A stretch of 64,000 bases of DNA, taken from Narthecium ossifragum (Eukaryota; Streptophyta; Magnoliopsida; Dioscoreales; Nartheciaceae). The notes beneath the pieces were generated by a model. That model worked only from the letters and a program-made list of their open reading frames with translations, ran no database searches and was not told the origin of the DNA. The translations under genes were made by a program, and so were the position numbers. The stretch lies in the NCBI GenBank assembly GCA_963920575.1, contig OY986974.1, positions 2,852,001-2,916,000 on the forward strand, written 5' to 3'. Of this stretch, positions 33,135 through 43,960 are shown one piece after another. The stretch's first letter is position 1, and each line of letters begins with the position of its first letter.

Positions 33135-34118
33135 GTCATGAGCATTAGACGATTCACCGCTTAGTCCGTTTTGTGATTTTTTTTATCACAAACGTATCCA
33201 TTATCTAAATAAAACAAAACAAATATATCAATAAAAATACAACAATTAGAAATCAAACTAATCAATTATAAATATTTTATAAATTATCAAATAATTAACT
33301 AAATCCTAACAAATAAATTATAAATCCTAACATTAACAAATAATTAACTAAATCAATTAAAAAAATTAAAAAAAAAAACATACCTGGCTACCTAGTGCCT
33401 ACTCTGCTTCAGACCCTTGCTTTCTCGGTTTCTCCTCTGTTCTCTGCGCAACAGAGAGGACTCAGAGGAGGCAACCGTAGTGATCCGTAGAGCCGTGGAG
33501 GAGTCCGAAGGGTGTCGCCGTCGGGAGAGATGGGTTGGGGCTGGGAAAGTGGGAAGAGAGGAGCGGTGGGCGGCCGGCACCAGGCGATGAGGCGAGGATG
33601 GCGGAGCTGCGGAGGCAGAGTTGGGGATGAGGAGGAGAGGACTCAGAGGAGGCGAAGGGGTGGGCGCGGCCGCGCGGGTCTAGGTCTAGCTACTAGTCCG
33701 AGTCCGAGGAGGTGAAGCCGTGAAGGGGCGGGTTAGTCCGAGTCCGAGGGAGGGGGGGGGGTTTCCGGCGTCGCCAGGGGGGCGGCCGCCCCCCCTCGCC
33801 CCCCTGGTTCCGCCACTGGCCCGAAGTCGTTGAAGTGGCTCGTCGAAAAGTGGCAAATAATATTAATAATATCATACTGTAATAAAATATTAATATAAGT
33901 GGGTCCCACATGTCACGTGTTACCTCGTGATTGGTCCACATCATCCAAAATAATATTATTTTAATAATTAAAATATTAATAATTTAATATTAAAAATATT
34001 ATTTTAATTATTTTAATTATTAAAATTATTAAAATAAAAAATATTAAATTATTAAAAATCTCATAAATTGCTCACAGTTGGGGTGACCATATCTCTAATT
34101 CAAGCACCAATCAAACAC

Positions 34119-34749
34119 TATAATTCAGAAAATCTCATAAAATCACTTCTCAAAAAGTCACATCATTTTAACTCACTTCTACGTGAAAAAAGAGATATGC
34201 GTGAATAAGTTTTTGATGGTTCAAGTGTGCCCACTATCAGCGCAATGATTAGGGATCTGGAATGCAGCAGACGAAGAAAGAGGCCTATGCCCAGGGTCTT
34301 TTGTTGGCTCTGAATCATGCCTGACAATCACTCCGTGAGCACACTATTCTCCTTTTCCAACTCAAATAGCAGTAGAGCACTGCTAGTTTTGTGAATTTAA
34401 TTCCGTACATATGTGCACAGGAAGAATCACTTCTTGTTGTTTACTTTTACTGTGTTAGGATGGTAATTAATTCTCTCTGTAGCAGAATTATTGTATTTAA
34501 ATCGTAGAACCTTCCATGTCAATTTCTGTCTCCCAGTCTTGCTTATTAGTTTCTTGATATTTTAAGAGAAATAGTTGATTTGGATTTGACACATTTGATT
34601 ACACAATTAGGATAACTCGTTGTCGGTTCAGAGATAAACTTCTTCACTTGCTGGTGTCAGCCAACTTGAGCACTAAAAACTTCATGACATCTGAGCTACT
34701 GGCAACAGAAGCTGAAATGTTTATTTTATTGTCAAGGGAAGATAAGATT
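34119..34749. other. Intergenic, nothing recognised
   Basis: AT-rich flank between the nested hAT and the copia fragment. No copia 3' LTR could be found here. Confidence 0.4.
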
Positions 34750-36365
34750 TCATTCAGGGTCGTAAGAGAGATATTCTTTTGGAGAAGATGATATAGACCT
34801 TGCCTCCCCCTCACCCATTCTAGTCGTCTTCCAAGTTAAAAGGTCGCGTATAAAACATGAATGAGGGAAGAAAATGAGACAACATTTAGAAGTTTGTACT
34901 AATTTTCTAAAAGATATCAAGTTGTAAGAAAAGGATGGAACACACAAAACGTCTTCCAAGATCAAAGAATCTGCTACTTTGACGGTTCCAATATGAGTAG
35001 CAGTAGCAACATCTCCATTTGGAAGTGCCACCGAGTGAGAAATTTCTGCCTTGATGCTTGTGAACAATGCAGCTGAACAAATCATATGATCTGTTGCTCC
35101 AGTGACCACAATCCAATATTGAGTTTGATATTATAAACAAAAAGACAAAGAAATACCAGAGATTTGGGGCATTTCAGTCTGATTTGACGAAGATGGAGTG
35201 ATGGTTTGGAGTTGATTAACCGAAGAAGCATGAGCATGAGAGTGGTGAGGTTTGAGCAAGGCCATTAGCTGAGCATATTGCCTTTGAGTCAAAGACACTT
35301 GGTTATTGTCACTTACCTGCTCTTGTCCAGGTGACAAAAGAGTAGTGACATGATTGGCAAAGCTTCCACTCCCTCTATTCTTGCCATGAAGCTTGTGACC
35401 TCGAGGGTATCCATATATTTTGAAACATTTTTCTACTGTATGCCCAAACATTTGATAATGTGTACATGTTGACTTATTGGGATTTGCCTTGAAACATCTT
35501 TCAATGGAGTGTCCTGACATCTTGCAAAATGTGTAGTAATATTTTTTCTGTGAAGATCCATTTTGCCTCCCCATATCTTTTCCTTGTGTTGCAAGTGCCA
35601 TGGTCTCGGCTATAGGAGCCTCAGTAGAAATCTGCCTTCTCTTCTCTTCTCTTCTTGTTGGATGATCAAATATACTTCATTGAAGTTTGGAAAGAGCTTA
35701 ATCAATAAAATCTAAGCCTTAATGTCCTTATATGAATCATGAAGACCCATTAGAAACTTCATCACCCAGTCTCTTTCTTGATTACTCACAACAATTTTCA
35801 ACCCTCCACAAGTGTAGTTAGGAATGGACTCATAATTCATTAATTCATCCAGCATAGTTTTCATCTTTGAAAAATACCTACTCACAGTGTCTTGGTTTTG
35901 TACCAAAGTAGCAATTGCCTGCTTCACTTCATAAACCCGTGGTGCATTTTGTTGTCCAAAACGCTGCTCAAGCTCCAGCCACAATTCATGAGCCGTCTCA
36001 GCATAAAGGGTGCTTGGTTTTATATATGTCGACATCATATTCTGCAGCCAGGTGATGACAATGTCATTGCAACAAAGCCATGGTTCTGGTAATGGACTAT
36101 CCGCATTAGGTTCACAAATAATCCCATCAACAAAACCAAACTTATTTTTTATTCGAAGGGCCGTTCTCATTGATCTTGTCCAAGACTAATAGTTGCTAAA
36201 ATCCAGCATTTGTGTGACCAAGAGGGCTCTAGAGCTGTCATTACTCCTAATGAAATATGGGATGTTTGGTAGTGATGGGTCAATGGTGTTTGTGGACCGG
36301 TTTTGATCTAAATTTGTGTTTGAGGATTGACTTTGAGTGGTGTTGGAAGAATCATTCTGAGACAT
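34750..36365 (-). pseudogene. Ty1/copia Gag-protease fragment, inactivated
   Basis: On the minus strand Gag starts just inside a primer-binding site (MSQNDSSNTTQSQ) and continues through a UBN2-type domain (ELWLELEQRFGQQN, VSRYFSKMKTMLDELMNY). Zinc-knuckle-like cysteines follow (CKMSGHSIERC, CTHYQMFGHTVEKC), then protease text. Lesions: an in-frame TAG near 36187 where NYLSW is expected, a TAG near 35711, a frameshift near 35655, and protease WIVVTGATDHM, in which Val replaces the catalytic Asp. The frame then fades out in the GAG-pre-integrase region. No integrase, RT or 3' LTR remains. Confidence 0.8.
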
Positions 36366-36370
36366 CCCTG

Positions 36371-36382
36371 CTTCCGATACCA
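36371..36382 (-). promoter_or_regulatory. Copia primer-binding site
   Basis: On the minus strand TGGTATCGGAAG closely resembles the plant initiator-Met tRNA primer site TGGTATCAGAGC. It sits directly after an LTR-like end (..TTACA) and 6 nt before the gag start codon. Confidence 0.65.
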
Positions 36383-36699
36383 TGTAAGAAAAACTCACAA
36401 AACAGAGAAATACTTAGGTGAGAGGAGCAAGATGAACCAGAAAAATAATGAAGAGGAATTTCTTTCTCAGTATTCTCATTCCTTCTATGAATTTATAGCT
36501 ATACAATTGACTTTACTAGTAAATAATTTACAAAAAAAAAAGGAACGATCTAATCAATTCTATATCAGTGACAAAACTGATTCTAGCAGGCTGTACAAAG
36601 CTCATAACAGAGAAATCAGTTATCAATTCATATCAATTCCAGAAGATCCTATTTCCTTGTGATCTCAACTTCCCTCTATAGATTCCGAAACATGTTGAC
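36383..36699 (-). mobile_element. Probable copia 5' LTR
   Basis: This lies directly outside the primer-binding site. On the plus strand it starts TGTAAGAAAA and may end at gttgaca near 36699, giving about 317 bp bounded by TG..CA. The outer boundary is a guess because no second LTR exists for comparison. Confidence 0.4.
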
Positions 36700-37342
36700 A
36701 CTGCCGATTAGACATATCTTTCCTTCTCATTTAAAAATCTTGCCGGCAATTATCTTTTTTTCGCTTCATATTTCAATAAGGAGACTTCCCATTTTTTATA
36801 TGTTGGGAATTTTTAGCATGGCATCAGTGATGAGATCGAGAGTTTGAAGTCCGTTTTCAAAGGGCTTAAAATGTGTTTAAACTTATGATGCTTCTTCGTT
36901 CGATCATTTGGCTCACATTTTTTAGATGATTGGCAATTTTCACCATGGCATCATAGAAAAGATCGAGAGTTTGAAGTCCGTTTTCTTCTAGTAATTCTCA
37001 TCCCTTAAGCTGATTCAAGATCAACCATCCATTTGTTTGGCCCCTAGCTAGAATTCCAAATGAACTTAGATAAAACTCATGCATGGTTGGACCAAACCCA
37101 CATAGGTCCAAAGCGTCACAAAAACCAAACCCATAGTAGCCACACGTACAAGATGTTGGAAATCCTAAGCCTTTGTGACATGCTCATTCGTCCAGCTCTT
37201 ATCCATTCTCCAAAATCTTGTGGCCTAGTTTCAAGATCCAGCCAATATAAGTGTATATATGTTCCCTTCTCCATGATCACATCCATATATACAAAGAAAC
37301 CTTGTAATCTAACAAAGTATACTCTTTCACTCCAAGAGATCC
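36700..37342. promoter_or_regulatory. Upstream region of DUF179 gene
   Basis: A short repeat, 'gatcgagagtttgaagtccgt', occurs at about 36835 and 36961. A TATA-like catatataca lies at about 37286-37295, some 50 bp before the DUF179 start codon. Otherwise AT-rich with no gene. Confidence 0.4.
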
Positions 37343-38330
37343 ATGGAGGCTTCCTGTTTCCTCACCTCCAAATCCTTCAGCAAGTCTCTGGAGTTTGCTC
37401 CTGCTCTCAGGCCCAGATCAACAGCTCTCCTCCAGAAGAAGGGGTTCCTCTACACACTGCCTTCATCTCCGGCAATAGCTTGCTGTAAGTTTCAATGTTG
37501 CATGCAGATGAAAATTAACAAGTTTGAGACTGATTAATTGTTAGTTCCTCATGCATGAAAACTTGTCAGGTTGCAATCTCGGCTCGGCGGCGGCGTCACC
37601 GGACGACACCGATGATCCTTCCCTCCGATCAGACTGGCGATCCTTCCGAGCCAGGCTAGTCGCCGGCGAACAGGCGTCGATGATAGCAATGCCGCCGACG
37701 ACGCTGGCTCCCGACACCGCTGACAACGCCACGCCGGCGGCATTCTCCCTCGGGGAAAAATGGGCCCACACCCTGCACGAGCCAGAGAGAGGTTGCCTGC
37801 TCATCGCCACGGAGAAGCTCGACGGCGTCCACATCTTCGAGCGCACAGTCATCCTCCTACTCTCCACCGGGCCGCTTGGGCCCACCGGCATCATCCTCAA
37901 CCGGCCGTCCCTCATGTCGATAAAGGAGATGCGCTCGACGGACCTAGACATCACCGGAACCTTCTCCGACCGGCCGCTGTTCTTCGGCGGGCCTCTAGAG
38001 GAGGGCCTCTTCCTGGTGAGCCCCAAAGGAGGCGATGATGTAGGGAGGAGTGGAGTGTTTGAGGAGGTGATGAAGGGGTTGTACTATGGGACTAAGGAGA
38101 GTGTGGGGTGTGCTGCTGAGATGGTGAAGAGGAGTGCAGTTGGGGTGGAGGACTTCAGGTTCTTTGATGGCTACTGTGGGTGGGTAAAGGAGCAGCTGAA
38201 GCAGGAGATCAGGGCTGGGTACTGGAGTGTTGTGGCCTGTAGCCCAGCTGTTGTTGGGCTCACCAGTGTTGGGAGTATTGGGCTCTGGGAGGAGGTGTTG
38301 GGCCTTGTTGGGCAGAGGAGGGTACTGTAG
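37343..38330 (+). CDS. DUF179 (AlgH/UPF0301-like) protein, probably plastid, two exons
   Basis: Exons are 37343-37484 and 37570-38330, giving 300 residues; donor t|gtaagt, acceptor cttgtcag. Residues 1-50 (MEASCFLTSKSFSKSLEF onwards) are rich in Ser, Lys and Arg and look like a transit peptide. The conserved DUF179 domain begins near residue 105: AHTLHEPERGCLLIATEKLD, GPTGIILNRPS (about 160), a phosphate-loop-like FFGGPLEEGLFLVSP (about 190), then DFRFFDGYCGWVKEQLKQEI and a C-terminal SIGLWEEVLGL. Bacterial relatives are named AlgH/YqgE, and their molecular role is not well defined; plant versions are nuclear-encoded. The second exon is GC-rich at its start. The closest Arabidopsis homologue I recall is At3g29240. 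Confidence 0.92.
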
Positions 38331-38349
38331 ACTGTTTTAATGTCTCTAT

Positions 38350-38578
38350 GCCCCCTTTCGTACGGGATAAAAGTTATTCATGGATAAAAGCTATTCTAGG
38401 TTAAGTAGTAATTATTACTTGGATAAGAAAAAAGTAAATATGAGTAGCACGTGGAATGGTGATAACTTTTTATAGGTGTTTGCCAGTTTGGGGATAAAGT
38501 GTGGAATAAGGGGAATATTCCCCCCCTAACCCGGGATAAAAGTTACCCCGTGTTAACTATCCCCGTACCAAACAAGGC
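38350..38578. mobile_element. MITE with cctttcgtacggg / cccgtaccaaacaagg ends
   Basis: The left end ccctttcgtacgggataaaa pairs with the right end read on the reverse strand, ccttgtttggtacggggata. The interior has repeated gggataaaagtta. It lies 20 bp after the DUF179 stop, so it may be in that gene's 3' UTR. Confidence 0.55.
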
Positions 38579-38596
38579 TTGTGTGTGTGTGTGTGG

Positions 38597-40572
38597 ACAG
38601 TGGACTATTGGTCTACTTTGCTAACAAAAGGGCTAAAATGGGTGTTGTAACCGACAGTTGCCTCCTTGTCTCGGAGGCGTCCTTAGCGGAAGCTCAAGAG
38701 AATTTTTGGTTGGTATGAAGAGGCGTCGGGTATGGCCTTGAATCCGGCAAAATCAAGCGTTAAGCTATCCACCGTGCTTAGAGATGGGCGGTGGCGAAGA
38801 ATTTGCAGACGGCTAGGGGTGATGGAATCCTTCACGAATTGGAAATATCTTGGAGTCCCGATCAGCGGCAAGCGACTACGTGGAGAGGACTTCATCGAGC
38901 TTATTGATAAGGTGGTGGCGAGGCTATCAAGATGGAGTGCAACCACATTATCTCTCCCATGGAGGATGATCCTGTTTCGGCATGTAATCCAAGGCCTTCC
39001 CGTGTATGCGATGACGACCACTAACGTACTTATATCAATTTTGAAGAAAATAAAAAAACTCAGAAGATCATTCTTATGGGATGAAAGGCGATCAAGCATA
39101 GCTAATGTCAGATGGGACATAATGTGTTCGCCTAAGGAAGATGGCGGCGTGGCGTTCCAGCATCTCCCTTTATAATGACGAGCACTCAGAATGGGCAGAG
39201 CAACAAAGCTATACCTAGCAGAGAATTCCGTGTGGAAGCGTACTGTGCGTGGATAGTATGGGTGGCAGAGCATCCTACCACCTAACAAGGTTGCAAGCGA
39301 ATCATCTCCAATGTGGAGAAGCATATGTAAATCTCTCCGAGACCTGAGACTAGGCATGAAATGGGTTCCATGCAGAGAGAGTGAAGTCAATGTTTGGAAG
39401 GACTATTGGATTCTCGATCTCCCTTGGGATCGGAAGCCAACGTTCTATAATGTTGAGCATTTCTCAGATCGGATGTGTGTGGGGAAACTAATTGATAGGA
39501 ATGGGAGATGACGTGCTCGTAAGATCATGAAGTTGTTTCCGCCATGCATTGCAGAGCAGATCCTGCCCCTACCCATAGCACCATAGCAGAGCATGTGGAC
39601 AGGGTTGTGTGGAATAGAGAGCTAAATGGTAGGATGTCATCCCGGTCAGCATACTTGTGGAGGTTAGGTCACGGAAAGGTGCCTACCAAGGAGGCGTTGC
39701 ATAGGGTTGGAGATGCAGAAGATGTTGTGTGCCCTCGCTGCAAGAAAGTCTTCATTACTTGTTTTTTGGATGTCAAGAATCAAGAGAAGTATGTAACAAA
39801 GTATTCAGTAGAGATGATGAATTCAAGGCAAGGAATGGATGGGTGGAGTGGAGGGTGTTGGAAACGTCTACCCGCTCTGCTGTATGGAATGAGAGAAAGG
39901 CCAAGGTGGGTTATGGCATTTGGTTGTTATGGAAAAACATAAACAAAGCAATCTTTGACGGCTTGGTGGAATCGGTGCAAGAAGTAGCAAAGTTTGTCCT
40001 ATGGCTTGCCAAGGAATGGCTCATGAGAGGAAAATATCACAAAGCTTCAGAACTTGATCAGAAACAAGGCTTTTATGTCCTCAGAACTGATGCGAGCTTT
40101 TATGCTAGGAGGGGCCAAGCGGGGTTTGGTGCGTCGTGCTGGAATGCGGTAGGTACTCAAGTCTGGATTCTAACCGATTGTGGCAGCGCCAGTGATGTTC
40201 TATGTGATGAACTGGGATCTCTTGAGAGAGCAGTCCACTTAGCCAAGCTTCATGGAGTTGATCGAGTCATTGTGGAATTAGATGCACTTGATTTGGTGGA
40301 AAGTTTGAACGGGCGTCGGAAATGGCCATGTCATCTTTGGAGAAGGCTTGAGCAACTATGTTGGTCCGCATCACATTTTGAAGAGATTCATGTTAGATTC
40401 ATTCATAGAGAGGAGAACGGAGTAATAGACGGGCTTGCAAGATTGGTGGTTGGTGGTCGTAGTCCTATGAGCGTCAGCGTGAGTGTTTGATCCCTGTTTT
40501 ATGAGAAGTTTTGTAACGTTGCTTTGTTTTCCCCAGCCTGTGCCTCAATTAGTCAAAAAAAAATTAAAAAAA
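38597..40572 (+). mobile_element. 5'-truncated LINE (RT end, zf-RVT, RNase H)
   Basis: The element opens inside the reverse transcriptase (DSCLLVSEASLAEAQE, then a frameshift, then LNPAKSSVKLS). It continues through YLGVPISGKRLRGEDF and FRHVIQGLPVYAM to the zinc-binding domain (VPTKEALHRVG..CPRCKK). It ends with a largely open RNase H domain at 40077-40490: TDASF, DELGSLERAV, VELDALDLVE and IDGLARL carry the usual acidic residues. A tail ends in A runs at 40554-40572. Several stops and frameshifts (near 38707, 39175-39300 and 39770) kill it. It sits between two (GT)n tracts (38580-38595 and 40573-40590), which could be its target duplication. Confidence 0.8.
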
Positions 40573-42820
40573 TGTGTGTGTGTGTGTGTGGGTGGGGGGG
40601 GGGGGGTTTGTAATGCTGATGCTTGATCAGTAACATTCATGGGAAATTAAGTTGGTTTTTATGTAAAGGTGTCCATGGGCCGGGGATTGGATCATAGCTG
40701 AGGCCATCTTTGAACCGATACCCGCCCATGGCTCATCGAGTCAAATAGGATCGCGTTGGCTCGTGCCATTGCGTCGAGTTTGTCAGATTGGGTCGATGGC
40801 CCGAGTACACCTTGAAGATGAGATAAAAACTCCTACAGCAAGCCCAATCCTTAAATCTGTGGACCAAGTCGCCTCTTGAGCGGGACAGGGCTAATGGGCC
40901 GATTAGAAACTCCTTGGTCTTATGTGGATAAGAAAGCCTGGATCCGATTATTCTCCACCCGAACCCGCTAACTCTCGGCGATCGAGTTGACTCGGTCGCC
41001 GCTGTCGGCGCGTCAGGGACTCGTCCCGTTTCGTAGCGTGTCTTTGTGCGGTACTACTAGTACTTATCACGTGACTCGATGGGGGCGGCGGGAATGTCCG
41101 AATAAGGACAAAACCAAGGCTAGTTTAGTAATGTAGGCATTCGAATCTTTAGCACGACGTCCAGGAGATCTACGTGGAGGGGTAGTTACGTCCTTTTAAA
41201 GTCCCAAAATCCACTCATCGCCGCTCGACTCTCCTCGGGATCGTCTCCAAGATTCTCGCGCCGCAACCGCCTCCGTCTTTGGATCCGCTCGTTGTATGGA
41301 CAATCCAGGAAGCCCTCGGTTTCAACCATAAATTACAGATTTGCCATTATCTTTGTGAATGAGAATTCTTCTTATTTTACATTAGTTGAGCTATTTTTAA
41401 TCCAAAATAAATGTCATATATAAACAAAATTAAATAAAACAAATTGCAGATGAGCCCACAAAACCAGTCAACAAATTCCTCCAAGAACTGGATTTGTGCA
41501 ATATATTTTTCTGGCAATATTGTGGTCATAATTTGATATTAAAGCATTAAAAAAAATTGATGTGAGACTCAATGTTTCACAATTGGTTTTCAATTAAATC
41601 TCTAGGCAATCGATCTGAGAATAATAGTTAGGCAAATTTGAATCGAAGATATGATAAGTTTTTATTAAAAATAGTAATGTAAGATTATAAATAAAGTGTT
41701 TGAATGCATAAATAATTTATGTATATTTATTCTCAATTCAAACGAGTTCTTAATGTGTTTCTACAATGTTTAAATGGATAACTTAAATTCCAATCAAATC
41801 TGTTCCACAACTCTATTGTTTCGCTTGGATGTGACATGCGTTCGGTCCGGTCGAGATCAGATGAATCTAAACAAGCCAACATGTAATGTATGTAATCTTC
41901 TTGGATTTATCATTACCCAACTTGTGTTCCAAGATATCTAATTAAAATTTTTTTGGCACTTATAATGGCAAAAAAAAAGAAGAGAGTGCATTCTTTGGAC
42001 CATACCATAATCTTAAGCATATCATCATTAGAGATTCTTGGGTCACATTGTATGAGCCGTGAAGTTCTTGCTTATGATCACATGCAATGTCATTCGCTAA
42101 GCGATCCTCTTTTTTTTTTTTCCTCTTCCTATTTTGTGAATTTCTAATACGATTAAGCGATCCAAATTATTAGCAATTTTATGACAGAAATCTTTGAATA
42201 TATTTTTGTTTTGTAGGTGATGCATCGACCATACCATCGCCCTAAATGGTGTAATGGTTAAGACTTGTAATCATTTTATGTGAAGGTTTTTTATTCAATC
42301 TAAGTCATGGACCACTCCTCATCACTCATCTAATGGCAGGGTGCCAATTAAGAGATGACACAAAAGGTGTTCAATGTTGGCATTGTTCACAGCACTGGCT
42401 ACTGGAATCTTAAATACAAGCTTTTGTAGAGGACCATTCAAATTAATACACACACAGAGCGAATCTGTCCCCTTATTTATCACATACAACCAAAATTTGC
42501 TCTATTCCCTTACACCCCGTCAAATTTCTAGCTTTGATATCTCCATGCAACTTTGAAAGATTCACTGCTAGACTGTATCACGCGATGTGGCATATCCTCC
42601 GTGACGTCCGCGGAGAAATACATAATAAAAAAAACCCGACATATTTCAACACACCAAAGATAAGGTTTACATATATTAAAAAAATTTCATATACATATTC
42701 TTGATGTTACACATGAGTGACATCCATCAAGATCCATAGAAGCGTTATTTTTTTATTTTTTATTCATTAAAGATATAAAAAAAGAGATCTACGAAGGTTG
42801 CACCAACCATTGGTTTTTCT
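40573..42820. other. Intergenic, TE debris and possible SINE remnant
   Basis: It begins with (gt)n then a G run (40573-40607). Text at 40667-40700 (gtccatgggccggggattgg) resembles the end of a hAT-like element without a partner. A CT-rich, leader-like stretch at 41200-41300 has no reading frame. A MITE relative lies at 41641-41751. At 42236-42300 'atggtgtaatggttaag' resembles a tRNA-type A box, as in plant SINEs, but the B box is degenerate. No gene. Confidence 0.35.
41641..41751. mobile_element. Degenerate small MITE copy
   Basis: Shares agatatgataagttt, taagattataaataaagtgtt and attctcaattcaaac with the MITE at 20751-20902. Its outer ends are worn. Confidence 0.45.
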
Positions 42821-42968
42821 CCATCATCAAGAAATCTCTTCCACCCTCCAAACAAAACCCTAATTCCCCCCTTCCTAATCCATTATTCTTTCTCCATCAT
42901 CAAAAAAATCTCTTCCAACCCTCCAAACAAAACCCTAATCTCTTCCACCCTTCAAACAAAACCCTAAT
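42821..42968. promoter_or_regulatory. Three telobox motifs in a short direct repeat
   Basis: AAACCCTAA occurs at 42855-42863, 42930-42938 and 42959-42967, each inside a repeated unit with 'atctcttccaccctccaaac' or close variants. Teloboxes bind TRB/Myb-type factors in plants and can help recruit Polycomb. They lie about 1 kb before the probable DUF863 leader. Confidence 0.6.
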
Positions 42969-43369
42969 TTCTATCATGGTGATGGTGATGATGAAGAAGG
43001 TGGTGGTGGGGACCTTTTAATTCTTCAGGCTTTTCTTTGAAAGAAGTAGTACTTCTATCATGGGTTTGGCCTGACAATTTCTTGAACCCTTCCTCATCAA
43101 TCTATGCCTGATGACTGACCACTTGGGTCACACTGATTCCTAAATTAGTAATTTTCTTACAACTCTAATGGCATTCTCACCAACCCCTCTTTAAACCCCC
43201 CTCTTGTTTGGGCCCCACCACACACCCTCCCTTATTACCATTTTAAGGAATCCATATTAATAGCATAAATTAAGTTTATATCCCCAAAAAAACGCATATA
43301 TCTGGTTATTTGAACAATAATGTGAAAAAAAGATTGGGGGGTTATTTGAACAATAATGTGAAAATAAAA

Positions 43370-43960
43370 GCAGTTGCTGGAGTGCTTCTCTCTCTCTCCT
43401 CTTTCTCTCTCTAAAAATCCTTTTTTTTTTAACCCAAAAAGCAAGGAAGGTGGGGGGAATCTGCAAATCTATATGTTAACAAAGAGAGAGAAAAGAGAAC
43501 AAAAATAATGTCCAGAGAGAGAAACAGGAAAACTGAAAAAAAACCCACTTTTATCTTGAAGCATATTCTAGAGAGAGAAGAACAAAAACACTTTTTTTTT
43601 TGTTTTCATGTCTAATAAAGTATATCTAGAGAGAGAAAAAGAAGGGAAAGCATATTTTTGGTGCCAACTATGCACGTCTAGAGAGAGAGAGCAGCAGCAG
43701 CAAATCCAATTGTAGAGAGAGAGAAAAAGGGGAAAGGAAATCCTTTTTCTTTAAATCACTCATCCCAAGAGCCAATAAAAGTTAGAGAGAGAAAAATATT
43801 GGGGGAACCCAGGGAGAAAATGATAGGGAGAGAATATAAAGGACCGGATGTTGACAAATTTCCTGTCACTCTTCTTAGAAGGTCGTTTGTTCTAGTGAGA
43901 GATTTTCTTATCTGGGAGATCTCTCTCTCTCTCTCTAGCTTTCTCTCTCTTCACTCTCTC
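43370..43960. promoter_or_regulatory. Cluster of tctagagagagaa motifs (GAGA) before DUF863
   Basis: At least seven GA boxes, often within tctagagagagaa, occur at about 43483, 43513, 43567, 43625, 43677, 43712 and 43783, with spacings of 30-70 bp. CT-rich tracts flank them at 43387-43412 and 43920-43975. GA repeats are bound by BBR/BPC factors in plants. The cluster lies at the probable promoter/5' leader of the DUF863 gene. Confidence 0.55.

Larger units (their letters stand above)
28759..33818 (-). mobile_element. hAT element with transposase remnants and an embedded gypsy fragment
   Basis: A 5060-bp element with ends CAGTGGCGGAACCAGG and its inverted copy CCTGGTTCCGCCACTG. A perfect 8-bp target duplication, gcccgaag, flanks it at 28751-28758 and 33819-33826. 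Both are hAT hallmarks. The minus strand carries transposase fragments of the TTF-finger/DUF4371 (ZMYM1-like) branch at about 31430-33134. The left part is replaced by a gypsy LTR retrotransposon fragment (about 28830-31410), so the transposase C-terminus is missing. Direct repeats (gagaggactcagaggaggc) lie in the leader near 33451 and 33635. The element cannot make an active transposase but its ends look mobilisable. Confidence 0.88.
28612..34118. mobile_element. Host MITE split by an hAT element
   Basis: Outside the hAT element at 28759-33818, the flanks form their own inverted termini: gcatgtttggttggcttgaa at the left, and gtgtttgattggtgcttgaa read on the reverse strand at the right end. 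Removing the hAT and one copy of its target duplication leaves an AT-rich MITE of about 440 bp. It would be the oldest layer of a three-level nest. Exact ends and target duplication are not fixed. Confidence 0.55.

Noticed and set aside
41953..42147. 64-codon frame
   Set aside because: Begins in a poly-A run, has no homology and lies in AT-rich intergenic DNA.
42236..42300. tRNA gene suggested by tggtgtaatggttaag
   Set aside because: The B box and acceptor stem are missing. At best it is a worn tRNA-derived SINE.
43235..43466. Two overlapping minus-strand frames of 69 codons
   Set aside because: They read through GA/CT microsatellite and a direct repeat (ttatttgaacaataatgtg). No conserved protein is visible.
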